Assembly (NCBI RefSeq): GCF_051622035.1
Contig: NC_135364.1
Coordinates: 11,299,001 to 11,363,000 of the forward strand
Length of the DNA: 64,000 bases
Origin: Arctopsyche grandis
Taxonomy: Eukaryota > Arthropoda > Insecta > Trichoptera > Hydropsychidae
Direction of reading: 5' to 3'
In this document: positions 26,201 through 41,200 of the stretch, one piece after another
Numbering within the stretch: the stretch's first letter is position 1
How the letters are laid out: the number at the start of each line of letters is the position of its first letter
Position numbers and translations under genes: made by a program
Notes under the pieces: model-generated
Seen by the model: only the letters and a program-made list of their open reading frames with translations
The model's database searches: none
What the model was told of the DNA's origin: nothing

Positions 26201-29200
26201 CTAAATGATGTCAGTAGTAGAACTACGTGTATGATCTAAATTACGACCTCTCAATCAATAGTTGGATACAGTAACTACTGAACTATGTATGTACATACAT
26301 AGCCAGCAGCATAGCTCGGACGTTAAGCTTCTGCTTACCGTCAAGAAGGTGCCGGGTTCTATCCCTGAATGAAAATGAATTTTTCAGAGTATGCTGTTGG
26401 TCAGACCTGGATTTGTGACTCCAGGTTGATCGTTTCCTATCAGAGTTTGCCAATTTTCTCTGATTTCATTATTGAAACGGTTCCCGGAAAAAAAATTGGC
26501 TAAAAATCCTTCCTACCTACTATGTCACCACTATTTGAAATTTGATGGATGTACAATAAGAATTTATGTACAATTCATAGATGTCTCGTTAATTTTCGAG
26601 TTTTTTCAGTGTCTCGCAATTCAACGAATTATAATAAAAAATGCTGCATTTGTATTTGTAATTGGCCAGGAAGGCGCATTGGGATTTTCCTGTAAGGCCT
26701 TCCTGGTATATATGTAAAATAAAAAAAAATAAAAAAAACATGTACATATGTTGGTACTCGGATGTATGTATGACTGTAATTTAGCAGACTTGTGCTATCT
26801 GCATGTCTGAATCTGAAATATCATTAGAGCTTCTTCAATTCGCGCAATTTATGTACTATTTCGTTTGCGGTTTCAATTAGGTATTATGCTTGAAATGCAA
26901 CGTTAACTTGTGTATAGCCCAGCGTGTGCTCGCCGTTCTCACGTTCTGAGACGCAGCGTTTTCCCTGCAACGATTTTATCTTATGTGTATTGACTTAATT
27001 AGATTAGTGTATACAGTGCCATAATCTGATGGTGTTTTTTTCGTCTGTTACCAGCAGTGGACCTCGGGCAGAACATCGTCCAAGATGCATTCGTCATCGC
27101 AGTGGAACAGCAGGCCCGAGAGCGGCTTGAGCGGCTCTCGGCCCTCAAGAGGATCACCCCTGTCGACATGTCGCAACTCTCTGTTCAGGTATGCTATGCT
27201 ATTTAACCAATACATACACCCAATTACCATTTCAATTAAAAGGCTATTATGTTTGACGATTCCATCGTAATGATTAACAATTTTGATGTAGAAATGCGTC
27301 TTGAGTTAGGGATTCCAAAAAACCACCCGAAAGAAATAGCCGGTTTTCGGTTTTTTTTTTAAATAAAAAGCCGGTTGACCGGCTTTCACCTGTTTCAGAA
27401 AATTAAGATATTTTTGAAGTTAAAAATTTTTATATCGAAATTTTTTTCTTTAAATATATATTATAGGTATATTATGCAAAAAAATAATTCCTTATAAATT
27501 AAATTGAGTTATAAACATTACGAACTTTCATAACATCATTATTACATATGTATATGTATATGTAATATCACAGCCGTTAAATGGCAGATCCTGAATATGC
27601 ACAAATAATTAAATGATTCAAATTGTAAATCCTTATGTGCTTTAAAAAAAACTAAGTGATGAGTTGTCACTATTATGCATAATAAGTTGAAGAACGCGCA
27701 AAAAATATAAATTATGGAAAGCTCATTTTCCCGAAATTCTTGTTTCGCTGAAATTCTTACTTTCAATAATATTTTATTGGTTTATGACCTGGTCTTCGTC
27801 CATCACTATATCTCAAAGCCACCGCTAAGTGCCGTACTTTTTTTTGTTGTTCATAGGTTTATACGCCTATTACCTTTGGTTTGGATCCAACCCGAAGGTT
27901 TAGATCCAACCCGAATTTGGATATTTGGATCCAACCCGACGGTTTGGATCCAATACACATTTGTTTGATATTTTATATAAATTTGAAATTCATAATTGAT
28001 GAAACCTTAAAAAGCCGGTTGATCAAGCCAAAAAAGCTGGTTTTCAGTTTTTTGAAAGATGGTCAAAAAGCCGGTTTTTCGGTTTCGGTTCAAGGCGGTT
28101 TGGAAGCCCTAGTCTGTGTATGAATCTGATGATCTCTTGCATAACAATAACACTTACAAATGTCGTTGAAAAAAGCTAGAATGATGCTTTGTAAAAATAA
28201 TAATCAGTTGAGCTGATTAGTGTTGGTTCGAATTTTGTGTGAAGTCTCGTTTTAATCAACAAAAATATTAGTAACTTCAACGATGTTTACAAAGAAAATG
28301 TACCGAGGCAATGATTGCAATAAATTAATTTTGCAACTCTGGTTATCTACATATGTATATAAGCCAGGACTTAAGTAGTTCTAAGTTTATACATACATAT
28401 ACATTGAGTGAATCCGTTTCGACTTGGGTAATTTTTAGTGAGAATTCAATTTTAGATTCATAGTTCCAAATTACACCGATTCCGCTTTATTTTCAATCAC
28501 GCAATGGACGCATCATCATATGTAAGCGAAACTACGTGTGCATTAATATGTAATACAGTACTGAAAACTTAGCGCTCATCATCATTATTCTCTCAAGCTA
28601 TGTACGTATTATAAATGGCTCTGTACTATTTATTATATTCTTTCCTCAGTTTTCCTATTTTAGAAATGATCAATTTTTTTAATCATTTCGTCTCGACTTA
28701 AATATAATCGTATATTTAGGTATATATATGTATATATTTTATTCCGCTCGGTTTAAGAGTTTTATCCGTGGCTAAATTTTCGTGCAACACGAGTCTTCTT
28801 AAATTTATCATGCACGATCGGTCACAAAAGTTATTGATCCTTTTTGTGAGGACTTCTGGACGATTTGGCGAATCGAGTGTAGTTTTTTCGATTGTGTATC
28901 GTTGAATTTCCACTCAATATAATTCACGTACTTTGAAAACTCGAAACACTACATTTACATAATATAAATGTTACACAAATTTGATGTGGTTTTTATTGAA
29001 CGAAATTTTTTTCAAATGAGATTTTTTTTGCAATTATCGTTAAATTTATTTAATATTATGTTTTAGTATATCTATATAAGTCGAGTTGATGGCAGGGAAT
29101 CTCATTTGGGGCTGAGTTTGGAAAAATCTGTTTTCGTCGTGGAAACTGGATGAAAAATCGCTACGCTTTCGAGACGCAGCAGATGGCGAAAATGAATCTA

Positions 29201-32200
29201 ATGCTGCGGTTTCGTTCTGATGCTCTTATTACACACCTCGTCTCGTCGGAAGATAAATAAATTCACATCTCAAATGGAAAATGGAAATTCGTCACAAATT
29301 GTTCGTTCACATGCTTCATTCATTTCGGTTAGGGTAGAATCAAGATTGGTTTGCTATTTGATATTGCAAAATATATTCTTTCAAAATCTTGTTTGATTTT
29401 TTTTTTATAATTTTTGCAGTTGTTGTCATGGTGAGAAAAAACAAAAGTTTTCCTCAACTATATTTGAAATAATTTCATTAAAAGATTAATATATGCCTAG
29501 TTTTCATTCATAAATATATGTTATACGTACATATGTAAACTCATTGAATTTTAATTACTATTTCATATAAACAAAAATCTTGTTATATTTTCTTGAAATA
29601 AAATTTATGTTCGTTTATATAGCTATATTATATCTCGATAGAAAGGAAACATATTCACTTTTCCGATTTCTTTCCGTGTTTCCACTTTTTTCCTTAAATC
29701 GAAATCATTTTTGCTCAACTCGTCCACTCCTATAATGGTTATAAATTATACGAATCACCACTTTTACGATCGGTGAGCAGAAATTGGCTCTTTCGGCGTT
29801 TATGATCCATCTGGTTCGTATATTTCCTTACTCGGGAAAGTTTTTTCTGATTTAAGATTTGTTGGAAATGTGTAGGTGATAATTTTCAAATATACTTATT
29901 TTTGATAACTTCAATATATATTTTTTCAGATTTATAAAGTTCAACGTTCTTCTACGAATGATTATTATTGTTACCTAACGTTTAATACTTTTTTATTACC
30001 GCACTTCGAAAACTTGAACATTGTACTACCGAATTGGACATATTAACTACCTTTATTTCCGAGAATAAATACAAGATTACTGTAATAATACGGCAATGGA
30101 GAATTACATAATATAAGATAGCAAAACTGCACCATCAAATCGTGAATGACGAGACCCGTCGTTACGACATCATAATCACCAACATTATCGACATTTCAGC
30201 TCAACTATAATTTTGTCTAGTCAACGATGTGTGTCATATTATTTTATTGAATACTTAGATATCTTAACGACGAAAATTATATTAATATTGACAGATTTAT
30301 AAACGAATAATTCATATTTTATATTATGTACATATTTTAGCATACATATATACTACATACGAACATTAATTTAATTAATTATACCGATGAATTTTATCAT
30401 GGTGAATATTGTTCAAAATGTTGTATGTATATCTGCAATTTATGGCATTTTCTGTGAACTATGTTACTATGTACACCTAAATGGTTGTTTGGGGCTTTAT
30501 AAGGGCGTCGTATTGTGTTTTTGACAGGGTGGATAGTTTAAGTTATGGATTCTGCCCCATGTGCAGATGATAGGCGATGTCACATGCTCGACACAAGCCA
30601 TATGGCTAATATCTATGTATATACATACATACTTATCTCTAAACATACACCTACCTACATACATATATCATTCACTCTGTTTTGTAATTTATACCATTTT
30701 TTTTAAGTATATAAAAGCAATATCTGAAATGGAAAACATGACATTGGCCATGATTTTAACTTGAATGCGTACTCCACTGTGAGAAAAATACAGATGATGT
30801 AAAGTCGATTGTCTAGAAACTATTTATGCATGTTAAATCTCGGTCATTGTGTCGGTTTTTTTCTACACGTTCTTAGATTATATAATACGTTATAATTAAT
30901 AAATAATTAATATTCTCCAAATTGATGTGTTCAACGACATGCGATGTGAATTTACTTAGTCACGATAACATTGTAGATGTATGGTAAAAACAATGTGCGC
31001 GTTGGATTTGAGAGGTCCCACATTGACCATTATTCGGCTAGAGTGAAAAGGGTTGAAAGATGGCCTCTCGACCTTTGAAGGGTTCCAGCGTTGACGGTTT
31101 GACCCAACCAGCCATCGTGATTGTGTCATGTATGAGCACGATCATTAGTCATTCCGAGTCCCATCCGGACATTATGTGGTCTCGACGCTACTTGACCCTC
31201 CCAATTCGCGGGTGCGATGCATCAATTTTGGCGCTGAATATGATTTTGAATCGATCTTTGATTAACTCTCTCTCTCTCTCTTAGTGATCTTCGTAAAACG
31301 GTGATCGTATGTAATTTATTGCTATACATATTATCATCATACATATTTATTTATTACATAAATCATTTATTTATTTATCATAGGTATTTATTACAATTTT
31401 GCCATAGTGATATTACAGAGTAGTCTCAAGTCTGCACTATGGCTAAATAAAAAAAATAAAAAAGGATGCATTGAAAAGAAAATAAAATAAAACAAAATTA
31501 GCATAAATATAAAAGAAATAATTAAAAACAAATACAATAATAGAACATGTTACGATCTCAATTTAAACAATCCCTCAACAACATCAGCATATTTTAAATT
31601 AATCAAATCCAAGTTAATAGAAACCTGGTCGAGGAGCTTAATGCCCTTGACAACAGGCGACGAAACCATCAAATTGATACGTGCCCCAGGTGAAGAGAAT
31701 AAATTGTGGTATCTAATGTATCCGAGTAATACATATAATACAGCACAGAATATGCAGAATCCGCAAGGAATCTCTTTCATTCTCATTCATCAATTTTGTC
31801 GTAGCTTTGAAATCATCGTTTTCAATTTCTAATTCATAAACATGAACGAATTCCAAAAAAAACTCCGGCCAAGATATTCGTTTTCTTATTAAATGAAATT
31901 TATACGTTATTTTTCTTGCGTATTTTGGGTAAAGTATTACGTACATATGTACTTATTACAATTCTATTCAGATATGTACATATGTACATATATCGGAAGT
32001 ACCCTTTGTATTTGGTTTAAAACATACTTTTTTGCTTCATTTGATCTTTGAAACTTTCGACAGCATTCAATACCACTTATGTATGTAAATACTTCTTAAG
32101 TAATACAGATTATCCAACCTTTTTTATAAACGATATTGGGTTTTATCTTACATTTGAATTTGAAACCAAAATGAAAATGATAAAGAAAATTACGTTAAAT

Positions 32201-35200
32201 ATTGTCAAAATACATTACATAATCTTAGATTTTTTTTGTTCCTTTTATAAATTTCGTTATTAGCTGAAATTTTAGTTATTCATCACCTTATAGATCCCAT
32301 TAAGATGTATATTTGATACTATTGTACTGAAATTTTCTTATGAGTATTCTAATGAGTACCCTTTCTTTTTCCTTCTCTTCTGGCTCCATGTGTATGCATA
32401 TGTACATATATACATATTTTGACGAGTTTTCTTTGAATGTTGCAGCTGAACCAAGCGTCGGGCTCTTCCCAGACAACAAATGAAAAACAGCAAGAGCTTA
32501 ACGGCTTCATCGCCAACTCCCCCATATATGTAACATCGTTGAATGGGAACGGAGAAGTGACGGCGCCGGCAACCTCCTCGACAATTCAGGTCACGCAGCC
32601 ACCCCTTCCCAATGGCCATCCACAAGATAACACCAATAAACATTTAGTAAGTACTTCGGTAGTCATTGAAACTAAGGCGAACCACATAGGTGCCATTCCG
32701 AGTGTCACGCCCACACCAGTAGCGTTACAGACTCCAGTGAAACAGCAACAGCATCAGCCGCAGCAGCAACAGCTGGCGACGACCACCGCCAGTGTCATCA
32801 GTTCTAGTGCTTGTGTTGTTCACTTGACGAATTCGGTCAGTGATAGTGTTGTGAATAGTAGTGAAGTGGTCACCAGTCCAGTGCCGGTGCTCACCAACGG
32901 TAGAACAGAAAAACTAATAGGAGACCAACCGGACAATAGAAGAACATCGATAGCCGAGCTAGGAGTTGGAATCGACGCGAGGTAATAAATTTATATTCTT
33001 ATTATTCTTATCACCGAAGGTTTCTTGTTGCAAATAAAGCGAAACGACGTCCTTTATATCTGGGGTGCCTCCACCAGGCACCCTAGAGATCTTTCCCCTT
33101 AAGTGGGATATGTGACGAATGATTTCACTAAGTATAGGTATGTATGTACATATATCTGAAAACTCATCTCTAAGATATTGTATTTCGTTATCAATAGACT
33201 AAACATTACCGATTTCTTTCTTATCTTGACTTGGCTGGCTTTTACACGATCTCATAGCCATGAAAACAATGCACATTTTATAGCAAACTTTATAATATAT
33301 AAAATGGATTTTAGATTTAACTGTGCTCCTTCCAATCTGGGTTATGTTGCTCATTAAAATTTAATAATTTTACCTTCAAAATAAATATCATATTTCTATT
33401 AATTTTACGGATTTCATAATCTTTGCCATGCAAATGAGCATTTGTTATAATTGATATTCGCCACAAGTCAAAAGCAACACTTCTATCTAGAACATTATAT
33501 CAAATTACAAATAAACGAACCATTATTCAATGCACTGTTTTATATAGTGCAAGCAGTATACGAATAAACTATGTAGGTATGTAATATAAACAAAATTAGA
33601 GAATACCGTGTGTATATTTTGAATCTACACATTATATATGTAAATATGTACAAATATACGGGTGCGCCGCACCTCACGGGATCGAATTAGAAATACACGA
33701 AAAACCAAATATCGGAAGGCAAAGATCGAAAATCGAAAGATCTTAAGTCGAAATGATAAAAAAGGGTGCATGGTAAACGGTACATACTCACGTACATCCT
33801 CACTTAATTTGCGCGAGCAGGATACACCAGGAACAAGAGGAACAGGCTTTTCCTGCCGTATTCTGCGCGCGCACATTAATACGGGAGGAAAAGCCTGTTC
33901 CTCTTGTTCCTGTTGTATCCTGCTCGCGCAAATTGAGTGAGGATGTACGTGAGTATGTACCGTTTACCATGCACCCTTTTTTTTGATCTTTCGACTTAAG
34001 ATCTTTCGATTTTCGATCTTTGCCTTCCGATATTTGGTTTTTCGTGCATTTCTAATTCGATCCCGTGGGGTAGACCCCAAATATACATATACCGAACTTA
34101 TTTATGTAGACGCCTGTTTTTTTTTTAATGATTTTGTAATTATCTGAATTGTACTAGATAATCTTGTTTTCATTCTGTATTCCGAATCATGATTATAAGA
34201 AAATTGGGAATATTTGGATTAAGGAAATTATACTTGAAATAATCTTCATTACAAGCCATTTACGACAACCCCGTGAAGCTCGTTAGAATAAATCGACTAT
34301 TGTAACATATTTTGACTGAGAATTATAAAAAAAATGTCACAAGCTCACAGACGAAAAAATTATCCAAGAAACTATAATTTTTATTTACGACGGTATATTG
34401 AGTAATTATGAGTCGTGCGTACGTTCCCCAAGAGCCGCAAACGCCTCGCGAGCCGCGGTTTGATGACCTCACAATCTATGTAGAAGACATAGTATAATAT
34501 ATAGTATGTAATTAATAATATACATAGTATGTAATTCGATAGTAAATTTTTCTGTTGTACAGATTTATTTAGGTATATCACAATCACAACAAATTAATTC
34601 TTAAGACTGGATGAAGTCGGGCACTTTAAATTATTATTTTTTAATCACGTATATTATATTGCATAGTAATTTATGTGTAAAGCTGACGAAACATAAACTC
34701 GCCGCTTTATCGCCATATTTAATGCACACTCTGTTTATCAACAATCTTTACAGCCGAGTTGAACTACACTCGATAACAATAATTTTTCACATGAACCCGT
34801 TATTATTTCGCATTAGCGACAATGGCGTTTATTATGAAATCTCGGAGACGTCCAAGCCATAGAATCGAGTACATTTAACAATGCGAAAATATAATTACTG
34901 GTCGTTTTGAATAGATTGAACGTGAAAATTGTACCAGTGGTAGTTCGCTAACAATCGACTTGGGCACTTTGTACGTTGACCAAACGCAGAGATCGCCGCC
35001 GCGCACTCGTTATCGTGTAATTACCAAAATTTGCGTTAAATTCAAAAGTGGCAGGATGTTACGAAATTTCGGCAATTCGAAGTAAATGACAAAAAACAAA
35101 ATGACGCGAAATCGTTTCTCCGGTGGTTTTTCGGAGGCCACTTTGATGTTATCTCCGCGGTGGGTATATACAAATGTGTAGTACAGCCTACTCCCTACTG

Positions 35201-38200
35201 CGGCTTGGCTCCCCTTGTGAATCATCTCCAGATCCATAGATCTCTGGAGAACAATTGCGGCAATAAGCGCCATTATTCATGCGGCAAGAGCAGGCTGCGG
35301 TGGGCGTATCCAGACTCGAAACCGAATATTCTCTCTCGTGCCAGGCGCTGCCATCGTTGTACAATCAAAACCATTTGCATACGCATAAACGATATCAGTG
35401 TTGGCTGGCCATCTCCGGTTTTTGTGGTGGGTTTCATATAAATGTAGCACCGAACTGAGGGTAGGTCTGGTTTTGGACCATACATTTCATTTTATCGATG
35501 AAGATTTTCATACTATGCATAGTTTCTTAGCTTAGTTCATAGCTTTCTTGGTATTTGTACATTTTCGCGGTCGGTTCGGAACGACTTAAACACAGCGATG
35601 GAGTGGTGACTTTTAAAAAATTCCCAGTGATATGCTATTGAAATTGTTCGAAGTTTTACAGTAGTGTTAAACTAGCATTTATCGAAATTTGTATTGTTTC
35701 ATGTCTGGTATAAATTCCACTTGAACTATACGAAGAAGAAATGTTTTACCAATAATATGTATGTAATGCTTGTCTTGGAAACTCATGATCTCACTCTGCA
35801 AAATATGGTTTCAATTAATCAAAGTACATATATATACATATATAAAATTTTGGAGATCCTTTGTTCGTGTAATCTATGTAGGCATGCATGTATGTACCTC
35901 TAATATAAACATATCTATTTTTATTAAACTTTAATAGCAATTCAAGGCAAAAATTTACATATATTAGAAACGCTATTGTTTGAAAAAAGATACATTTTAA
36001 AATGTATACTATAAATTTATAAAGAGAAGATTTTCTCGGAAAGGTTTTGTTAGATTTATTTTACTTTTTGTTTTTACTATTTTAATGTCTCAGATATGTA
36101 TGTACATATATACATATATGTATATGTGTCATATATGTATATGTGTCATATATGTACATATGTATGTATATGAGAGCTACTGTAATATTTTTGCACATAC
36201 ATAAATATAGGTTTGGGTGCACCCCGATCAAGGTTATGTGGGAATCTGCAAGATCTAGCGTGGCTTACACTTTTTGTTCGATTTTTTTAATTACAGCTCC
36301 TTTATATTGAAGAACTTTTCTAATTGAAAAAAGTTGAGAATCACCGAAAGATACATACTTATGTACATATGTATAAGATGACATAAAATTGAATGTCTGT
36401 TTGTTAATCACATACATGTCGTTTAACTTAATAATCCCCCTATGATCTTCCATGCATGTCTATGTCATTTGAGTGCCAATAAAAATTAATTTTGTTTACT
36501 GGAACCTAGATACGATATATGTATGTCTCTAGCAGTGGCGTGCCGTGGAAATATCACCGTTTTTAACGCACAGCCTCGCTTACGTCTGTATGAGCAGAAT
36601 ACAAGGCGATTAGTCATACCGAGTCTCCTTGAATCCTGCTCGCGTACACGTAAGTGAGGCTGTGCGATATGAACGGGGAGATTTCCACGGCACGCCACTG
36701 GTATCTAAGTACATTTTGTATTTCGTATATTTATAATTATTTTAAAATATTTATGCAGTAAAATTTCAGAGTTCTCCTTATTGTTTCTCAAATAACAGGT
36801 ATGTAGATCTTGTTTGAAGTCGAATATTGAAAACCAGTTTACCATACATACAATACAATAGCAATGGATAACTTTTCCGGTTCGAATAGATGATACGTAA
36901 GACTCGTATGGAGGAGAATGATTGAATGAATGAGAGCAATTCAGTCTCACTCAAACCTTTCTAAAACGAACTATACACAGGCAAAATACGCTACATTATA
37001 CATATGTATGTATATGTATGTATGTACAATGTATAGACACAAAAACCAATTCAACTTGATTTGACGTTCGCTTTTGTGTGCAATTATTCCTTGATTGCAA
37101 TTCGTCCAAGTCTGCAACGTGTTTTGTTTTTCGGTTCCGTTGCAGTGTTATCGTATTGTGCGGTTGAAGAAGGAAAAAAAACTGCAACCGATTGCACGTT
37201 ACGTGATAGATAGTCGGTCGTCGCGTTGCAAACACTTGCATTGGAATTCACGAAACGGCCCGTTCGAGCCTGCTTTTATAATTCAGGGTGTGCATTGGAA
37301 AGCATTCTGCATTCTTAGGCTAATTGGTCAGCTCGTCTCGCCAAGCCAGACAAAGCCCCGCTCTCTCGACACGGAAGAAATCTGTGCTAATGCTACGGCC
37401 GGACGAAATTATTGTCCACTCTATAAAGTCGTACAATACCGTTCCGTGTTTTTTGAAACTTGCAATTGATCCGGTAAAAGTTCTTATGGCACTTTTTCCA
37501 GTTGAAAATTTCATTGTGTTATTTCACTGATTCTATTTGGCGGCTTTTAAATGTGTACGTGTTCAGGAAACAAATCCGTGTTCAGTGAAACTGTATAAAA
37601 AACACTTTTAGAATATTTAAGGTACAAACAAACAGTGTCGGATCTCCGATACTATACATAGATTTTTGATAGGTTTGCGAGTGTGTAACAAATATTTTTT
37701 CCCTATCTTTTCGACTGTGATGATGAGAAGATGAGATGATAGAGATAAGACACTGTTGGATGCCGGTGAGACATTAATCCCATATTTGCATGTGCACTCT
37801 TATCGGTTTCTATGGAGCGAAGATCAGTAGAGTTCCCTCGAGTCCAGCTCGATCTGTTGGTGCTCTTAAGCAGGGGCGTCATTTGGGGGAGCTGAATTTG
37901 AACGGGACTATCCACGTTGTTTAATGTACTATTATGAATTTGAATTTAAATACTAAACCAACAAAAATAGAATATTTAAATTCTCTAGAACACGTCGATT
38001 TTTTCCAGAAAAAAAATGTTAACTAAATGTTAACATACTAAAATATATTTTATTTTGTTGATTGTCTTGCTTTGAAAGATTTTCGGGAGATTATTTTGAA
38101 TAAAAATTTCCCCCCCCCCCCTAGGAAAAGCTAAAATGACGTCCCTGCTCTAAGTAATGTGTAGTATATCGGTTAGTCTCACATATGGATATGAATATTA

Positions 38201-41200
38201 GATACCTACTGACAGGTTACTATTAGAGGGATTTGAAGGAATTTGAATTTATTATAAACTATTTAACTGTGCAGCTAAAATTGCACTTGAATTAAAGTAG
38301 GACTCTGTGTTAATATCAATCATCTTTATGTAAGTTTTGTAAGTTTTGAATATAAAATCCATTTTTTTAGTTCTTTGTTCCTGCGAATTTCGTAGGGTAG
38401 GTACTCAATTATTGTCAGAAAACATTTTTGCGGATAGCTTCTCATACGAAAATTCATTCAGATGACTCTGCATCGAAATATTTATGGTGTGGGAAGCAAT
38501 GGTGATACATCATACATGTATTCATTCGTTTTTTTTCTAATTATTTATCTAAGGTTTTGTTATTGTTGTTTGTTTCAAATATTATAAGCGATAGTCCTCT
38601 TCCACCATGGCGAAGCGTCCCAAAACTTTACAATAATCAATTTCTAAGTCATACCTACGTATGTGTATTCTGTGCACAGTTGGATATTTAATACAATAAA
38701 TCAATCCAAGGAATCGAAAGTGAGTATGTGAGTCTTGAAAAATAAGTGAACAACGTGACCGGCGTGTCGTTTCGATCCATGTAGAGCATCCAAATTTGGG
38801 GCATTTGTATTCTCGGCGACACTACATAGTATAGATTTCGTTTACAAACGGCCCTGTGTTTGTTATCCAGTCGAGGAAACCAGCTTTCATGGATCGCCCC
38901 TCCCTTTTTACGGCCACTCTTCAGCTTTTCGTTTCGTAATAAGAATCATCAATATATTATGCACATCTACATAATTGTATGTGGATACATACCTATATAC
39001 ATGTATGCATGTGCTTTAGCATCAAAAATAGGATGGGATACTTGTTGAAAATGATGTACAACAAATTATGATGTAGCTCGTGTGAAGTATGTATGTATGT
39101 ATGTATATCACTTTGGTAATTATTTATAACAATTTATGAAGCTCGTTTCCTTTTCAAAAGCACCGCGAGATTTGATCATCGTATCCCAAGTAGTCGAAAA
39201 GCTCTCAGAAGCCACCCTCACTTGCCCTTTTGGTTATGTGAATCTATGAATATTCTGAATATTTTAACATTTATGCTCATTTTCGTGTACGTCAATGTGT
39301 GTTATCGTCGTTGTATTATTCAGATAGTAGACCATTCACGTGTGTATAATGTACATATCGTCGACGTACAAACTCATCTCAGTTCGAAATCATCGCATTG
39401 ATTATATATTGATTATATATATGTATGTATGTATGTGTTTTGACTACTTTGAATTTTCGCAGAGGAAAATTATCTATTTTTCTAGTTTACTTCCGTTTGT
39501 AAATAAATTCTTCTCCGTTGTCCTTCACTTTAAGTGCTACCCTTCACTTTTTGACTGCCTGCTCAGAGCTCGAAATGAAAAAAGTAACAAACGATACAAA
39601 ATAAGACAAGCATTTTTCATACGCTTTAAATATGTAGTTAGTCATTTTATGATTTTAACGAGCCGGAACTTTTTTCTATGCCATATGAAATGTAAACAAG
39701 CCTGTTAATTTATAAAAATAGTAAAGAAATTGAAATAAGAAGAAGTTAGTAAAAATAGCAAAGTATGAAAACGATTGGTTAAGAGGCAACATTTCTCCTT
39801 AATAGTAATCGTAAGTGAAAGTAAGAAGAGGTTTGTAAAAATGTATTGGATTTGATGTATAAATAGCTTAGTCAGTAGATTGTACGCTCTTAAACGGAAA
39901 GGTTAGCTGTTGGCAAGATTATGATGTTACTAAATCCAGGTAGGAAATTGGAAAACTTTGTCTGGATATGACTCTGTCTAAGATGTCAACTCTAAATCTA
40001 TCCATCAAGAGTAAAATACACTAGTTTATTAATATATACGCTGTCAATATAACCACTGGTCAAATTAACGGCTGATTTGAATTGCTGCAACGTTGCAAAT
40101 TTGATCAACATACATATGTACATATGTATGTATGTATATATATATATGTACATAGATATGTAAATAGGAGGATGGATCAACCGAATGATCAAATTCACAG
40201 TCCAATGCTCTATCACTGCTTCGCCGTGTGATCGTCTGTCGTTTCAAATGCTTAAAATATTTTAACGACTGCCTATCTATCACACAGGTGTATCTATAAC
40301 GACCTTCTAGTTATGTAAACAAAACGAAATCCAGTTTTTTATCCCCAGTTCGCCTCGTCTTGGGCAACGAATCATTTGAAACGCTATTGTGTGGTAATTC
40401 AAGCCAATGTCAGGATTAATTATGGGAAACCTGGGCTATATCTTTTTCTTTTGAATCATTTCAAGGCAACGGCAATGATTCCTTTTCGACGCTTACAAGA
40501 CAATCAGTTATACATTTGTTATATGTATGTATGGAAATACATATAATTCATACGTATATAATTAATTCGAGTTAGGTAGTCAAAAGAACAACGCTCACTC
40601 ACGAATGGATTGTTTCACGTTAGATCGTGACAATATGAGGTATCCTTTTATGAGATATCCTCAGACAGGATGTCACTCTGTATGCCGATCACACTCACAC
40701 AATGACGCAAACTATTCGATGGGAATGTTAATATTTGTAATTAATATTACGTTTATACGAATGATATATACATATGTACATAAAAATATTGTACGTAAAA
40801 AAATCGGTTGGAAAGAGTTAAAAACACTTGTCGAGCACGCTAGATTTCCCCCTACGAGAGAGATTTCATTTTCACTCTTCTCAATTCACAAATGTATCAC
40901 GCATCATCGCATATCGCGTGATGGAAAAGTCAATAGGCAGAAAGATTGATTGCTCTCGTCGGACGTTATTTGTTGTGTGAAAAATTGTCCGATTTCCTAC
41001 TTACATACTAATTTGATGAGGTACTCTTTGTTTTTCGTCGTTTTCGTTGTGTTGATAAAATCGAAGACGTAACGTTATTCGTTTTCTTTGTACTTTTGTC
41101 ATTTTTATTCATATTGTATTATTTATAATACATACATGCTATCACCAATATTTTATTAATATATGTAATACATACATACGTGCATGTATGCATGTATATA

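Larger units (their letters stand above)
7513..27057 (+). other. Intron 3 of the PDZ gene (about 19.5 kb)
   Basis: GTAAGT to ACCAGCAG. It holds a mini-Helitron (8081), a TTAA element (9392), a LINE 3' tail (10195), a long-arm MITE (13649), SINEs (22397, 26302) and a solo LTR (24802). Between these it is AT-rich with dense ATGT/ACAT microsatellites. Stretches 10500-13640, 14070-22390 and 22850-24800 yield no coding exon. GC-richer, lower-repeat patches at about 8930-9120, 12200-12600, 14540-14760, 16130-16320, 19600-19800 and 21600-21900 could be regulatory DNA or alternative 5' exons, but nothing proves it. Confidence 0.7.
27189..32445 (+). other. Intron 4 of the PDZ gene (about 5.3 kb)
   Basis: GTATGC to TTGCAG. 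It contains the TAGGG-ended element (27307-28111) and a minus-strand LINE remnant (about 31390-31790). Sequence at 28120-31000 is AT-rich with no exon. A GC-richer patch at about 30980-31260 has no repeat signature and could be regulatory. Confidence 0.75.

Noticed and set aside
34415..34480. hAT-like text with CTCGCGAGCCGCGG
   Set aside because: Reminiscent of some hAT subterminal regions, but neither end nor duplication could be found.
39855..39965. Possible further SINE head (ATAGCTTAGTCAGTAGATTG)
   Set aside because: An A-box-like start and GTTGGC only. No B box or core could be aligned with confidence.
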